A stretch of 64,000 bases of DNA, taken from the NCBI RefSeq assembly GCF_010993965.1, contig NZ_WIXM01000003.1, positions 186,001 through 250,000 on the forward strand. The letters are read 5' to 3'. The position numbers and the translations under genes were made by a program. This DNA is from Gracilibacillus sp. YIM 98692. Lineage in GTDB: Bacteria; Bacillota; Bacilli; Bacillales; Amphibacillaceae. The notes under the pieces were generated by a model. It worked only from the letters and a program-made list of their open reading frames with translations. It made no database searches and was not told the DNA's origin. Below, in pieces: positions 26,484 through 35,630 of this stretch (position 1 is the stretch's first letter; the number at the start of each line of letters is the position of its first letter).

Positions 26484-29363
26484 TTATGAAGATAGGTGCA
26501 GAGATTCGGAGTTTGTCCGAACGGTGGAAAAATATAAAATTTGATGCTTATTACTAAGCTCCTCTAATAGATCAAACATCTCTTTTTTCCGAACAGAGTC
26601 AAAATGCACAAATCCATCATCTATTATAAATGGTAAAGACATTGGCCCAGCAATAACTTGACTCACCGCTAACCTTAAGGCAATATACAACTGATCTTTC
26701 GTGCCTTGTGACAATTCTTCGATAGTATAGCGTAATCCAGTGTAATCCTCTACTTCTAGCCAATTCTCTTCTTTTAAAGGAATAAGTCTGACATACTGGT
26801 TCGATGTCAGTTTGCTAAAAAAAATACTAGCTTGGTCAATTACCTTTGGCATGGTCGTTTGATAAAATTCTTGTTTGGCTTGCTCTAGTTTCTTTCGTGC
26901 CACTTGATCAACAGCCCACTTTTTTGCCAGCTGCTGTAAAGCTTCTTGCTTTATAGCATATTGATGCTTCCATTTTGATACATCTTCTTTATTTTCTAAC
27001 ATGCTTAATGCAGACTTTTCATCACTTAGTTGTTGCCTTAAAGATTGAAGATAAGCATTTTTTCGTTTTATATCCTTTTGCAACCGCTCCATTTTTTGTT
27101 TTAAAGTGATTTCATTCTCATAATCACCATTTTTCACCTTTTCTATTTCCTGTAATTCCATCCATATTAATAAACTATCACGTAATTGCCATGCTTTTTG
27201 ATTCAAGGATTGTACCTTATCTATTCTTTCTCCTTTTTCGAGAAAAGCTTCTTCCTCATTGACTTGAGCTAAATCGAAAATAGTTCCAATTTCATCAAGA
27301 TACGGCTTTTGTTTGTCTAAACAATCGTTTAATTGATCGTTTATCGTTTGCAATCGCTCCTCTAAATGCATGATAGATAGCTTTCGTTGCCTCTCCTGCG
27401 ATAGTTTTTCATTGATACTATTTAAATTAGCATCAACTTGATCACCTAACATACGAAAGCATAGCTCTTGCTTCTTATTGATGCTGGACTGATAATCGCT
27501 AATATCATGATCTATTTTTCGCAGTTTATGGACTTTTTCTTTTAAACTTGTTAACTGTTGATAAAGCTTTGACCAATAAGGTAGATCGATTTGAGCAAGA
27601 AATGGAAATTGTTCGACTTGATCTTGTATTTTCTGCTCTAATTGTTGCCCTCTTTGCTTCATAAAAGTAGCTCGTTCCTCTAACTTCAGCTGTTCGATCG
27701 AACTTTTTTTCCATTCTTCCGTTATCATTTCTATTTGTCGCTGAATGTGGTGTTGCTTCTCTATTACATTTCTTCGCTTTTCAATATCTTCCTCAGATAA
27801 CGAATAATTCATGTGTTCACTTGGTTTCAACCATTTTTCTGTTTGACTTTGATACGTATGTATTGCGATACGTTGAAGCCATGACAAGATAAATAAGACA
27901 ATACTAATGCTCATAAAGCTTAACGAGAACCATGTTATAATGGAAAGAGCAATACCTATCCATAACGTCCAGTCGGAGTACCTGCTAAGCTCTTTCTGAT
28001 TACATTTCCATTGATGATAACGTTGTTCTTGTTGCTGGGCATTTGTCCTACTCACCCATTTATCAAGGTCATCTTTATACTGATTTAATTGAAGCGGATC
28101 TATCTGCTCTTGTTCCCATTCTGCCTTTTCTTTTTGTAAGTAGTCTTGCTTTTCCTTTAATGCTGCTAAATCATGCTGAACATATTGTTTTTCTATGTCT
28201 AGTTGTTCTTTTTGTTTTGCTAGATCTGACCATAATTCCTCCAAATGAAATGGAAAACTTGAATGTTGTAGTGATTGCCATTCAAGTGGAATTTGCATCA
28301 CATCTAGTTTATGTTCGATATCATTTTGTAAAGACTGACGTTTCTGCTTCCAATCCCTGCATTCGTTCTCTTTCTCTTCAATTTCTTCCAAAAGCATCTT
28401 TGCTTCGTACAAATGTTGATAAGTAGTTTCTGAAAGAAGGTGCTGTCTTTTTTCGCGTATTTCGGATTCAATTTCCTTTTTATTTTTGTTTAAAAGATTT
28501 GCTTCACTTTTTAACGGAAGAAGCAGCTCTTTTAATTGCTGATAACGTTCTAATCCATTAGTAGGAAAAGTCTCTCTGCTATCTAAACGCTTGATATGTT
28601 GGCAGATTAAGTAGTATTCTTCCAATAACCTATAATTGGAAAGTTTTTTTTCAATATGTTGAACTTGCGTTTGCAGCTGTTCTACATGCTCTTCTGTTTG
28701 ATAAATATCGATTTCTAGATTCTGTACATTTTTCCATCTTTGATGATAAGTAGCTTCTTCTTGTTTTGAAGCTGATAGCTGTTGTTTTAAATACTTCATT
28801 TCCTCAAACAATTGATTAATTTCCGGCTTTTTCCCAAATGGTTTAAAAAGATCTCCAGTTCTCTTTTCCAGTTCCTTTTCTGCTTGATAGATTCGATCTG
28901 AACCAGTCATGCCAACCGACAATAATACATCGTTTAATGCTTTTCTATCCAATTGTTGAATTTTTTGTAAATCCAGTGAATCAAATGTGTAAATGGCTTC
29001 AAAATCATCACGAGTTATCCTTTTAAATTGGTCATTCAACCATTGTTCATCAGCTATATCTCCATTCACAAAATAAACCATTGCTTTTCCTTTGTTACGT
29101 TTCTCTATACGCTCAATGGTCACCACGTCATCTGCTAAACCAGATACCATGACTCTTCCACCAATTTCAGCACCTTTTTTCGGTAAATAATTCTGTAATT
29201 GTTTCGGTGTTTGACCAAACAAGACATATAAGATAAATTGCCGTAAAGTCGATTTCCCAGACTCATTGTGACCCGTGATTTCAACAAAATTAGATGACGA
29301 AAAAGTGAAATGTTTGTTCTGCCATTTTCCGAATCCAAAGATATAAACTTCCCTAATATGCAT
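26484..29363 (-). CDS. yhaN: Rad50/SbcC-like ATPase YhaN
   Basis: A 959-residue SMC-type ATPase predicted to work with the YhaO nuclease on DNA ends. Walker A is GHNESGKST (31-39); the C-terminal lobe has the signature LSQGTKDQLYIALRLA and Walker B PFIIDDGFVHFD. Long coiled coils fill residues 180-450 and 505-860. Where SbcC or Rad50 carry a CxxC zinc hook there is a strongly hydrophobic stretch at residues 465-500, long enough for one or two membrane passes. No CxxC occurs near the apex. Two bases after yhaO, with AGGGAGGG as ribosome site, so cotranscribed. Size agrees with B. subtilis YhaN (963 from memory). Confidence 0.92.
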   Translation of the reverse strand: MHIREVYIFGFGKWQNKHFTFSSSNFVEITGHNESGKSTLRQFILYVLFGQTPKQLQNYLPKKGAEIGGRVMVSGLADDVVTIERIEKRNKGKAMVYFVNGDIADEQWLNDQFKRITRDDFEAIYTFDSLDLQKIQQLDRKALNDVLLSVGMTGSDRIYQAEKELEKRTGDLFKPFGKKPEINQLFEEMKYLKQQLSASKQEEATYHQRWKNVQNLEIDIYQTEEHVEQLQTQVQHIEKKLSNYRLLEEYYLICQHIKRLDSRETFPTNGLERYQQLKELLLPLKSEANLLNKNKKEIESEIREKRQHLLSETTYQHLYEAKMLLEEIEEKENECRDWKQKRQSLQNDIEHKLDVMQIPLEWQSLQHSSFPFHLEELWSDLAKQKEQLDIEKQYVQHDLAALKEKQDYLQKEKAEWEQEQIDPLQLNQYKDDLDKWVSRTNAQQQEQRYHQWKCNQKELSRYSDWTLWIGIALSIITWFSLSFMSISIVLFILSWLQRIAIHTYQSQTEKWLKPSEHMNYSLSEEDIEKRRNVIEKQHHIQRQIEMITEEWKKSSIEQLKLEERATFMKQRGQQLEQKIQDQVEQFPFLAQIDLPYWSKLYQQLTSLKEKVHKLRKIDHDISDYQSSINKKQELCFRMLGDQVDANLNSINEKLSQERQRKLSIMHLEERLQTINDQLNDCLDKQKPYLDEIGTIFDLAQVNEEEAFLEKGERIDKVQSLNQKAWQLRDSLLIWMELQEIEKVKNGDYENEITLKQKMERLQKDIKRKNAYLQSLRQQLSDEKSALSMLENKEDVSKWKHQYAIKQEALQQLAKKWAVDQVARKKLEQAKQEFYQTTMPKVIDQASIFFSKLTSNQYVRLIPLKEENWLEVEDYTGLRYTIEELSQGTKDQLYIALRLAVSQVIAGPMSLPFIIDDGFVHFDSVRKKEMFDLLEELSNKHQILYFSTVRTNSESLHLSS

Positions 29364-29365
29364 CG

Positions 29366-30598
29366 TTAATCCCTCCCTTCTAATAACGCTTTATAAATCG
29401 ATTCTTCTGCTTCTTGTAATATTTCCTTTTTTTCTTGCTCATCTAGTTTTTCCAACCATTTGCGGCCATCTTTATGATGCCACAATGGAGAGATTAAGTC
29501 AGAGAAGTCCTTTACTTCTTGAAAGGATTGGTGAATTTGATTTAAAAAACTCTCTCCCTCTTGCCATGGATCATTAGGAAATGACTGTTCTATTTTTACT
29601 TTCATGATGTATACCCAAGAAAAAGAATCTTCTATTTTGTCATGTATTATATCAATAAGATCCGTGATCCAGCCTTCCTCTATCCAATTTCGCACTTTAT
29701 CTGATATATTTATTAAATGTAATTCGACAAAGACACGTCCAAACATTTTCTGCCAGTCTAATACGATTTGATCTAACTTTTCACTTGCTTGTGTCATATT
29801 AGTCCAACTAGATACATCTACTGATAACTTCTCAAAACGAATTTCCTGTAATGGTACAAAAGTTAAATCACAATCGTTTTCCGATAATGTCACCACATAA
29901 CATCCTTTTTCACCCGTTTCTTTAATAGATCTTCCCTGTAAATTCCCTGGATAAACAACAGGTGGATCTTGTGAGAGGATGTTTCTTTTATGTATGTGCC
30001 CCAATGCCCAATAATCGAATCCCGCCTGCTTTAATTCTTGAAGTTGAAACGGTGCATATGGAGCATGCTCCTCTGACATCATCTGACTCATACTGCCATG
30101 CAACATCCCAATGGAAAAACAAGCATCCCGCGTGTTTTGAAATTGACTAATTTTATTTTCATAAACAGCTCTATTTATATAACTAAAACCGTGAATCGTT
30201 GCTATGGTTTGATTATTTTTGTTAAAAGGAAAGGATTCTACTTGTTCCTTTTCAAAAACAAAAACATTATCTGGAAAATGCCGAGGAAATGTTTGACTAT
30301 TTATGGGATCATGATTTCCAAAGGAGAGATAAACTAAAATATCATGTTCCGCTAACTTTTGACAAGCACGAACAAATGTCATATATGCTTGGAGACTTTG
30401 TTCTTCTTGATCAAAAATATCTCCTGCCATTAAGACAAAGTCAACATGCTCATCAATTGCTTTCTCCACTAATTTATTAAACGATTTAAATGTACTGTTA
30501 CGAACTTGTTCAAAAATCTGTACAGGTAAATCACTTAACCCTTTAAAAGGACTATCTAAATGTAAATCCGCACAATGAATAAATTTCACCTGATTCAC
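29366..30598 (-). CDS. yhaO: Mre11/SbcD-like metallophosphoesterase YhaO
   Basis: A 410-residue nuclease-type calcineurin phosphoesterase. Metal motifs in order: IHCADLHLDSPF (8-19), MAGDIFDQ, YLSFGNHDP (GNHD), GMLHG and YWALGHIHKR (GHIH). The C-terminal region should be the DNA-binding and ATPase-docking part. GTG start at 30598 after AAAGGAGAGG. First gene of the yhaO-yhaN operon, probably active in DNA end processing. Confidence 0.92.
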   Translation of the reverse strand: MNQVKFIHCADLHLDSPFKGLSDLPVQIFEQVRNSTFKSFNKLVEKAIDEHVDFVLMAGDIFDQEEQSLQAYMTFVRACQKLAEHDILVYLSFGNHDPINSQTFPRHFPDNVFVFEKEQVESFPFNKNNQTIATIHGFSYINRAVYENKISQFQNTRDACFSIGMLHGSMSQMMSEEHAPYAPFQLQELKQAGFDYWALGHIHKRNILSQDPPVVYPGNLQGRSIKETGEKGCYVVTLSENDCDLTFVPLQEIRFEKLSVDVSSWTNMTQASEKLDQIVLDWQKMFGRVFVELHLINISDKVRNWIEEGWITDLIDIIHDKIEDSFSWVYIMKVKIEQSFPNDPWQEGESFLNQIHQSFQEVKDFSDLISPLWHHKDGRKWLEKLDEQEKKEILQEAEESIYKALLEGRD

Positions 30599-30718
30599 TC
30601 TATCCTCTCCTTTACTCTATTCATTGTAGCAAAGCTGAAATAAGAATGCACGTTCGATTGTTTTAGTAAGTTAAAATATGTTAAGAGCATTTATATATTT
30701 ATATAAAGGAGGGCTATC

Positions 30719-31561
30719 ATGACAAAAAAGGAATGGATGTATGTTAGCATCATTGGCGCTCTTATTATGACGAATCTCGTCATGTATTCTAAGTTAGCAA
30801 ATGTAGAGCGTACGTTAGAAAATATGCAGTTTGAAGTACAAAACACCAACCACTCTGTCCAAAATATATCAACTCAAGTCCATCAACAAATGAATGAAAT
30901 GTTGCAGGAACAGTTATGGATCCCCAAAAAAGATTACCAAGTGATGGATGCAAATATAGAAGAAAATACTATTACTGTAAACTTTGAATGGACATTACGC
31001 GAGCTGAACGAAGATGCTGTGGTATCTCTATTATATCGTGAAGAAGGAGAAGAAAATTGGCAAGAAATACAGATGGAAAATGAAAGGGATTTAAATTACC
31101 ATTTGTCTCAAACCTTTTCACTAGATAAAAATTATCAAACTCAAATACTCGCATCATCAGAAAACCATAAGAGAAGTGAAGACTTATTTTCATTAGATTT
31201 CAAAAAGCAAATGGAGCATCACATGATGATAGATGCCTTTTTGAATGTTCGTAATGAAGATGTGGTGCTTAATGTTCATATTCATAATCCAACCGATCAT
31301 AAGTTTCTAAATGTGGAGAGGGAGAAGCTTTCCATACAAAAAGCATCCGCATTTCTTTATCATGAAGATGACATGATCCGTGAGATAGATCTAATGGAAA
31401 ACAATCAACATGCAAAACCAGACCCTAATGCGGAAAACATTACGTATCACGAATCCATCACAATAGACGAGAAGTATTCTATGAGGGAACTCGAAGTACG
31501 TGTCTTAGTAGAGGATGGATTAGGTATGGAACATGAAAAAATAACAGATACCTTTCATTAA
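30719..31561 (+). CDS. Membrane-anchored protein of unknown function
   Basis: A 280-residue protein with one N-terminal transmembrane helix (about residues 7-24), a short coiled-coil stalk (28-65) and an outside beta-rich domain rich in acidic residues. No cysteine or catalytic motif stands out; it reads like two immunoglobulin-type beta domains (VNFEWTLREL ... and VVLNVHIHNPTDHKF ...). AAGGAGG precedes the ATG. The methyltransferase gene follows after 19 bases, so they are likely cotranscribed. I do not recognise the family. Confidence 0.75.
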   Translation: MTKKEWMYVSIIGALIMTNLVMYSKLANVERTLENMQFEVQNTNHSVQNISTQVHQQMNEMLQEQLWIPKKDYQVMDANIEENTITVNFEWTLRELNEDAVVSLLYREEGEENWQEIQMENERDLNYHLSQTFSLDKNYQTQILASSENHKRSEDLFSLDFKKQMEHHMMIDAFLNVRNEDVVLNVHIHNPTDHKFLNVEREKLSIQKASAFLYHEDDMIREIDLMENNQHAKPDPNAENITYHESITIDEKYSMRELEVRVLVEDGLGMEHEKITDTFH

Positions 31562-31580
31562 ATAAAGGAGAGTCAACAAT

Positions 31581-32201
31581 ATGCCTGTAAAAGATATCGG
31601 ATTACAATACGATAAAATAGCGGAGCAATTCGAAGATAAAAGATCGCCAACCATAGGTTTATGTTATGTCAATCAGCTTCTTTCCTATATTAAATCAAAA
31701 GAAGCGACGCCGGATGTAAAGATTTTAGATATTGGGTGCGGTACTGGATTGCCCCTCACCAAGCATATCGCAAGTCGATACAAGAGAGTTACCGGAATAG
31801 ATATTTCCGAACAAATGCTGCATACAGCAAAAAATCATGTTCCTGATGCCACTTTTGTAACCGCAGACATGACTACATATACCTCACAAGAAAAATATCA
31901 TGCGATACTAGCTTGGGACTCCCTGTTTCACGTATCTATTTCCAGACAAGAGGACACACTTCGGCACATCATTTCATTACTTCACAAAGATGGAGTATTT
32001 TTATTTACTACAGGCGGGAAACATGGGCAACTTACTGATTACATGTTTGGCCAATTATTTCCTTACTATTCTTTATCACAGGAACAATATATGGAGATAT
32101 TAACAGAAGAAAAATGCGATATCCTGATCAATGAATGTGATGATCCTTCCAGTCATGGCCACCGTGTTTTTTGTTGCAGAAAAAGGATAACCAATACATG
32201 A
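31581..32201 (+). CDS. Class I SAM-dependent methyltransferase
   Basis: A 206-residue enzyme with motif I ILDIGCGTGLPL (about residues 44-55), an acidic residue after GIDIS for ribose binding, and motif II ILAWDSLFHV. The substrate cannot be inferred; this small soluble type often acts on small molecules. AAAGGAG precedes the ATG, 19 bases after the upstream gene's stop. Confidence 0.85.
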   Translation: MPVKDIGLQYDKIAEQFEDKRSPTIGLCYVNQLLSYIKSKEATPDVKILDIGCGTGLPLTKHIASRYKRVTGIDISEQMLHTAKNHVPDATFVTADMTTYTSQEKYHAILAWDSLFHVSISRQEDTLRHIISLLHKDGVFLFTTGGKHGQLTDYMFGQLFPYYSLSQEQYMEILTEEKCDILINECDDPSSHGHRVFCCRKRITNT

Positions 32202-32204
32202 GAA

Positions 32205-32241
32205 AGTGCGCATGCTAGAATGTTGATTCCACATGCGCACT
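32205..32241. terminator. Hairpin between convergent genes
   Basis: GTGCGCATG pairs with CATGCGCAC over a 17-base loop; the plus-strand T run begins only some 13 bases later, so efficiency is unclear. Confidence 0.45.
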
Positions 32242-32257
32242 ATTGAAGCAAATTTTT

Positions 32258-33517
32258 TTATTCCTTTTTTGATAACTGTAATGCTTTTTTAAAATCCTTT
32301 AATGAGCTTGATTTGCCATACATCAGCACACCACCTCGATAAACTCGAGCCCCGATTAACGCAAACAAAATAATCGTGGCGATTAGGATAAAGATACTTA
32401 ATCCAATTTCCCAAAAGGCAATATCTAACATGCTTGCTCTTAAGAACATCGTCATTGGTGAGAAAAATGGAATAAAGGAAGAGATAGTAACTAATGGTGA
32501 ATTTGGCATACCTAGACCAAACATGGCAATCATAAATGCTGCGACAATTAATAAAATATTTGGCATTAACATTTGTTGTACATCCTCTGTTCGACTAACA
32601 AGAGAACCTAGCATTGCCGCAAGAGTCGCGTATAAAAAATATCCGAGCAAGAAAAAGATAATCGCATAATTAAACGTTGCTAAATTTACATTTGAAAAGC
32701 CAAATGCGTCAAAGAACCCTCCGACCAATTCTTCTTGTTTTTGCATAATCATGATATATCCAGTAATTAAGAAAAAGCCCATTTGCAACAAGCCAACACA
32801 GCCAATTCCTAAAATCTTGGCAAACATTTGACTAACAGGGGAAGAACTTGAAATTAAAATCTCCATCACACGTGAAGTCTTTTCATTCGCAATATCCATC
32901 GCAATCATATTTCCATAGGATATAACAGCAAAATAAAGTAAAAATAAGATCACATAAACCAGACCACGAGCTATATTTAGTTCTTCTTCTGTTTTAACAG
33001 AAGAATTCCCCTCACCATCAGCAATAATTTCTGTTTCGAAGATGAGCGGCTCATAAATTGAAGCAATCACTTCTGGATCAATACCTGCTTGGTTCGTTGC
33101 CATTTCTACTTTAATCTGCTCTAATTCATTTTGTAAACGCGTTTCCACACGTTGATTTGTATAATCCACCGCATGATAGGAAGCTTTAGGAAGTTGATCA
33201 TCTGTTTGATTGATTTCTAAAACACCCACCATTTCTTCCTGTGTAACAGCTTCCTTCGCCTCTTCCAACGAACCATTATAATCTGTAATCTCAATATCTG
33301 TTCCACCTAATCTCTCATCTAATAAGGTAACAATTTCTGATTGATTTGACACGACCCCTACTCGATCCATTTCATCTTGATCAAACAGACTAATGATAGA
33401 TTGTATGTTAGCCATCAGAATGATGAAGGCTAAAAATAATGCCGTTGTAATAATAAACGATTTTGTTTTGATTTTAGAAATAAACGTATGAAAGAAAACA
33501 ATCCAAAACTTATTCAT
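32258..33517 (-). CDS. yhaP: ABC-2 type permease YhaP (NatB-like)
   Basis: A 419-residue membrane subunit. One N-terminal helix is followed by a large extracytoplasmic loop (about residues 45-175) and five to six C-terminal helices, the NatB/ABC2 layout. With YhaQ it should export an unknown substrate; sodium export is a family name only. ATG 33517 (MNKFWIVFF) is chosen because the longer frame would begin deep inside yhaQ; the two genes overlap by 8 bases. Confidence 0.88.
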   Translation of the reverse strand: MNKFWIVFFHTFISKIKTKSFIITTALFLAFIILMANIQSIISLFDQDEMDRVGVVSNQSEIVTLLDERLGGTDIEITDYNGSLEEAKEAVTQEEMVGVLEINQTDDQLPKASYHAVDYTNQRVETRLQNELEQIKVEMATNQAGIDPEVIASIYEPLIFETEIIADGEGNSSVKTEEELNIARGLVYVILFLLYFAVISYGNMIAMDIANEKTSRVMEILISSSSPVSQMFAKILGIGCVGLLQMGFFLITGYIMIMQKQEELVGGFFDAFGFSNVNLATFNYAIIFFLLGYFLYATLAAMLGSLVSRTEDVQQMLMPNILLIVAAFMIAMFGLGMPNSPLVTISSFIPFFSPMTMFLRASMLDIAFWEIGLSIFILIATIILFALIGARVYRGGVLMYGKSSSLKDFKKALQLSKKE

Positions 33518-34409
33518 AGGATTCACCAGCCTTTTCAATGAAAATATCATTAAGACTTGGTTCATCTAACTCAAATTTCCTTACAAATCCCATACCCTGT
33601 ATTTGCTGTAAAATATCTTGAGAAGTTTCTTTCCTTTCGATTTGACATTCCACCCCATCTGCAAAACGTTTTGTCTTTAATACACCAGGGTGGTCTTCTA
33701 AAAAGGATAAATCAAAATCTGCTTGTATCACTAAGTTTTTCTTTCCAAAAGATCGCTTGATTTCTCGTAAATTACCGTGTAGAACTGGTTTACCATGTTG
33801 CATCATACAGAGATGTTCGCATAATTCTTCTACATGTTCCATTCGATGAGAAGCAAACACAATGGATGTACCAGCTTCCTTCAAATCTAAGACTGCTTTC
33901 TTTAACAATTCTACATTGACAGGGTCTAATCCAGAGAAAGGTTCGTCTAAAATGAGAAGTTTCGGTTTATGTATAACAGCTGAAATAAACTGTATTTTTT
34001 GCTGATTCCCTTTTGATAACTCCTCTATTTTTTTATCTAAATATTGAGGAACCTTCAATTTGTCCAGCCAATGTTTTAGTTCATGTAATGCATCTTTCTT
34101 CGACATTCCTTTTAGCTTTCCTAAATAAGTTAATTGATCTTGTACTTTTAATTTTGGGTATAAACCTCTTTCTTCAGGTAAATAACCAATTTCATCGCTT
34201 TTTTGATAGTCTATCCTTTCACCGTTCCAAGTAATGGTACCAGATGTTTGATCTAATAAATTTAAAATCATACGAAATGTTGTCGTCTTCCCAGCACCGT
34301 TCGCTCCTAAAAAGCCAAATATATGATTCTCCGGAATTTCTAACGATAGATCTTCGACAGCTGTAAACGAACCAAATTTTTTCATCACACGATCTAAAAT
34401 TAATGACAT
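33510..34409 (-). CDS. yhaQ: ABC transporter ATP-binding protein YhaQ
   Basis: A 299-residue ATPase: Walker A GANGAGKT, signature LSKGNQQKI, Walker B LLILDEPFSGLDP, switch histidine in ASHRMEH. A C-terminal domain of about 80 residues is present, as in DrrA/NatA-type proteins. ATG 34409 follows GAGGGGGA; the earlier ATG at 34433 lacks such a site. Partner of YhaP. Confidence 0.92.
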   Translation of the reverse strand: MSLILDRVMKKFGSFTAVEDLSLEIPENHIFGFLGANGAGKTTTFRMILNLLDQTSGTITWNGERIDYQKSDEIGYLPEERGLYPKLKVQDQLTYLGKLKGMSKKDALHELKHWLDKLKVPQYLDKKIEELSKGNQQKIQFISAVIHKPKLLILDEPFSGLDPVNVELLKKAVLDLKEAGTSIVFASHRMEHVEELCEHLCMMQHGKPVLHGNLREIKRSFGKKNLVIQADFDLSFLEDHPGVLKTKRFADGVECQIERKETSQDILQQIQGMGFVRKFELDEPSLNDIFIEKAGESYE

Positions 34410-34567
34410 TTCTATCCCCCTCTTTTTCCTCATCTATACATACGTTTTAAAAAGGAAAAAGTTTCAATTAAAAAAATATCCTGTTTACTAAATGGCAAAT
34501 GATCATGAGTACTCTTCTATCAACCTTCCAAAAACTTCCCATTACAGCTTAATTATTCTTTGTTGTT

Positions 34568-35063
34568 TTATTACACAGTAGAACCAAACTACGCAATAGT
34601 ACTGGGGATGAGTGTATAAACACCGCTCCAGAAATATACTTCGCTTTCCGGGGGCACGGCTTCAGCTTCCTCGGCAGCAAGCTGCCTGCGGGATCTTCAG
34701 CTCGCGCTGTTCCCCCAGGAGTCTACGTATATTTCTTCCGCTTGTGAGTAGTAAGAATATGTTTTATTCTCACATAAAACGATTACTAATCCAAGCTGCG
34801 GAAAAATACGAGACTCCTGTGGGAAAGGAACAGTCTGAAGACCCCTCAGGCGAACGGTTTTGGTGAGTGAGGAGGCTGAAGCGTTCCCCACGGCAAAGAA
34901 GACACTGCGAAAGCGACCAAAGGGAGCTTGAGTAGATGTCGCACTTGTGCCCTAGGGTGAAAGCGAGTGTTTTCCACAGCGTCGATTAAGCACTCATCGT
35001 GAACAGAGTGAGAGGGAAACTGTTCAAAGTTACTGCGTATTATATGGATATGGTGCAATAAGG
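34568..35063 (+). repeat. Repeat family B, copy B3
   Basis: Best-preserved ends: left TTATTACACAGTAGAACC ... ACTACGCAATAGT, right TACTGCGTATTATATGG ... GTGCAATAAGG, which are inverted versions of each other. Left-module hairpin is GGCAGC aa GCTGCC. The right module carries an extra stretch of about 50 bases (near 34905-34960). Similarity to B1 seems to extend on the right to about 35100. This fills the gap between yhaQ and yheA; no gene is seen. Confidence 0.85.
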
Positions 35064-35101
35064 TTTATTTTAAATAGCAATAGTCTTAGAAACATCCTCA
35101 T

Positions 35102-35138
35102 TAAAAAACCACGAAGACTTAAATTTCTCCGTGGTTTT
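35102..35138 (-). terminator. Terminator after yheA
   Basis: On the minus strand AAAACCACG and CGTGGTTTT form the outer stem, followed by T. Confidence 0.85.
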
Positions 35139-35152
35139 CATCAATACTTTTC

Positions 35153-35512
35153 TTATTGCTCTTGTTGTCCTGGCACGCCGTAAAGTTCTTCAAGTGGTTT
35201 TGTAATAATACGACTTATATCATTTACTAACACATTAACACGTTGTTCTTGTTCCATCAATTTAGAGATATCCTCATGTTGTTGAACTAGTTCCACCACT
35301 TTTTTTGCATTTTCTACTTCTTCTTCCGTAATTTCAGCACCTTGCATTTGTTTTTGTTGTAATTCCATCTGTGTATTACGGAAATTTTCAAACATTTGCT
35401 TAGCAGATGAATCCTCCATCACCTTATCATAAGCTGCTTTCAAGTCTTTAAATTCATCACTCGCTTGAATTGCTTTCTCTAGCTCATGTGCGCTATCGTA
35501 TACATTTGACAT
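35153..35512 (-). CDS. yheA: YlbF/YmcA family protein YheA
   Basis: A 119-residue all-alpha protein of the YlbF/YmcA group: MSNVYDSAHELEKAIQASDE at the start, then FENFRNTQMELQQKQM. YlbF and YmcA in B. subtilis form a complex that affects RNase Y activity; YheA itself has no clear role. AGGAGG precedes the ATG. It follows yheB at about 118 bases. Confidence 0.88.
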   Translation of the reverse strand: MSNVYDSAHELEKAIQASDEFKDLKAAYDKVMEDSSAKQMFENFRNTQMELQQKQMQGAEITEEEVENAKKVVELVQQHEDISKLMEQEQRVNVLVNDISRIITKPLEELYGVPGQQEQ

Positions 35513-35630
35513 AAAAGATAAGCCTCCTAATTCTGTTTTCTCATCGGTTGTGATTTTTGCACATGGATATGAACATCATATTCGATCGTTCGCCAATATG
35601 CTCCATCCACTATAACAGAAATGCTATACA

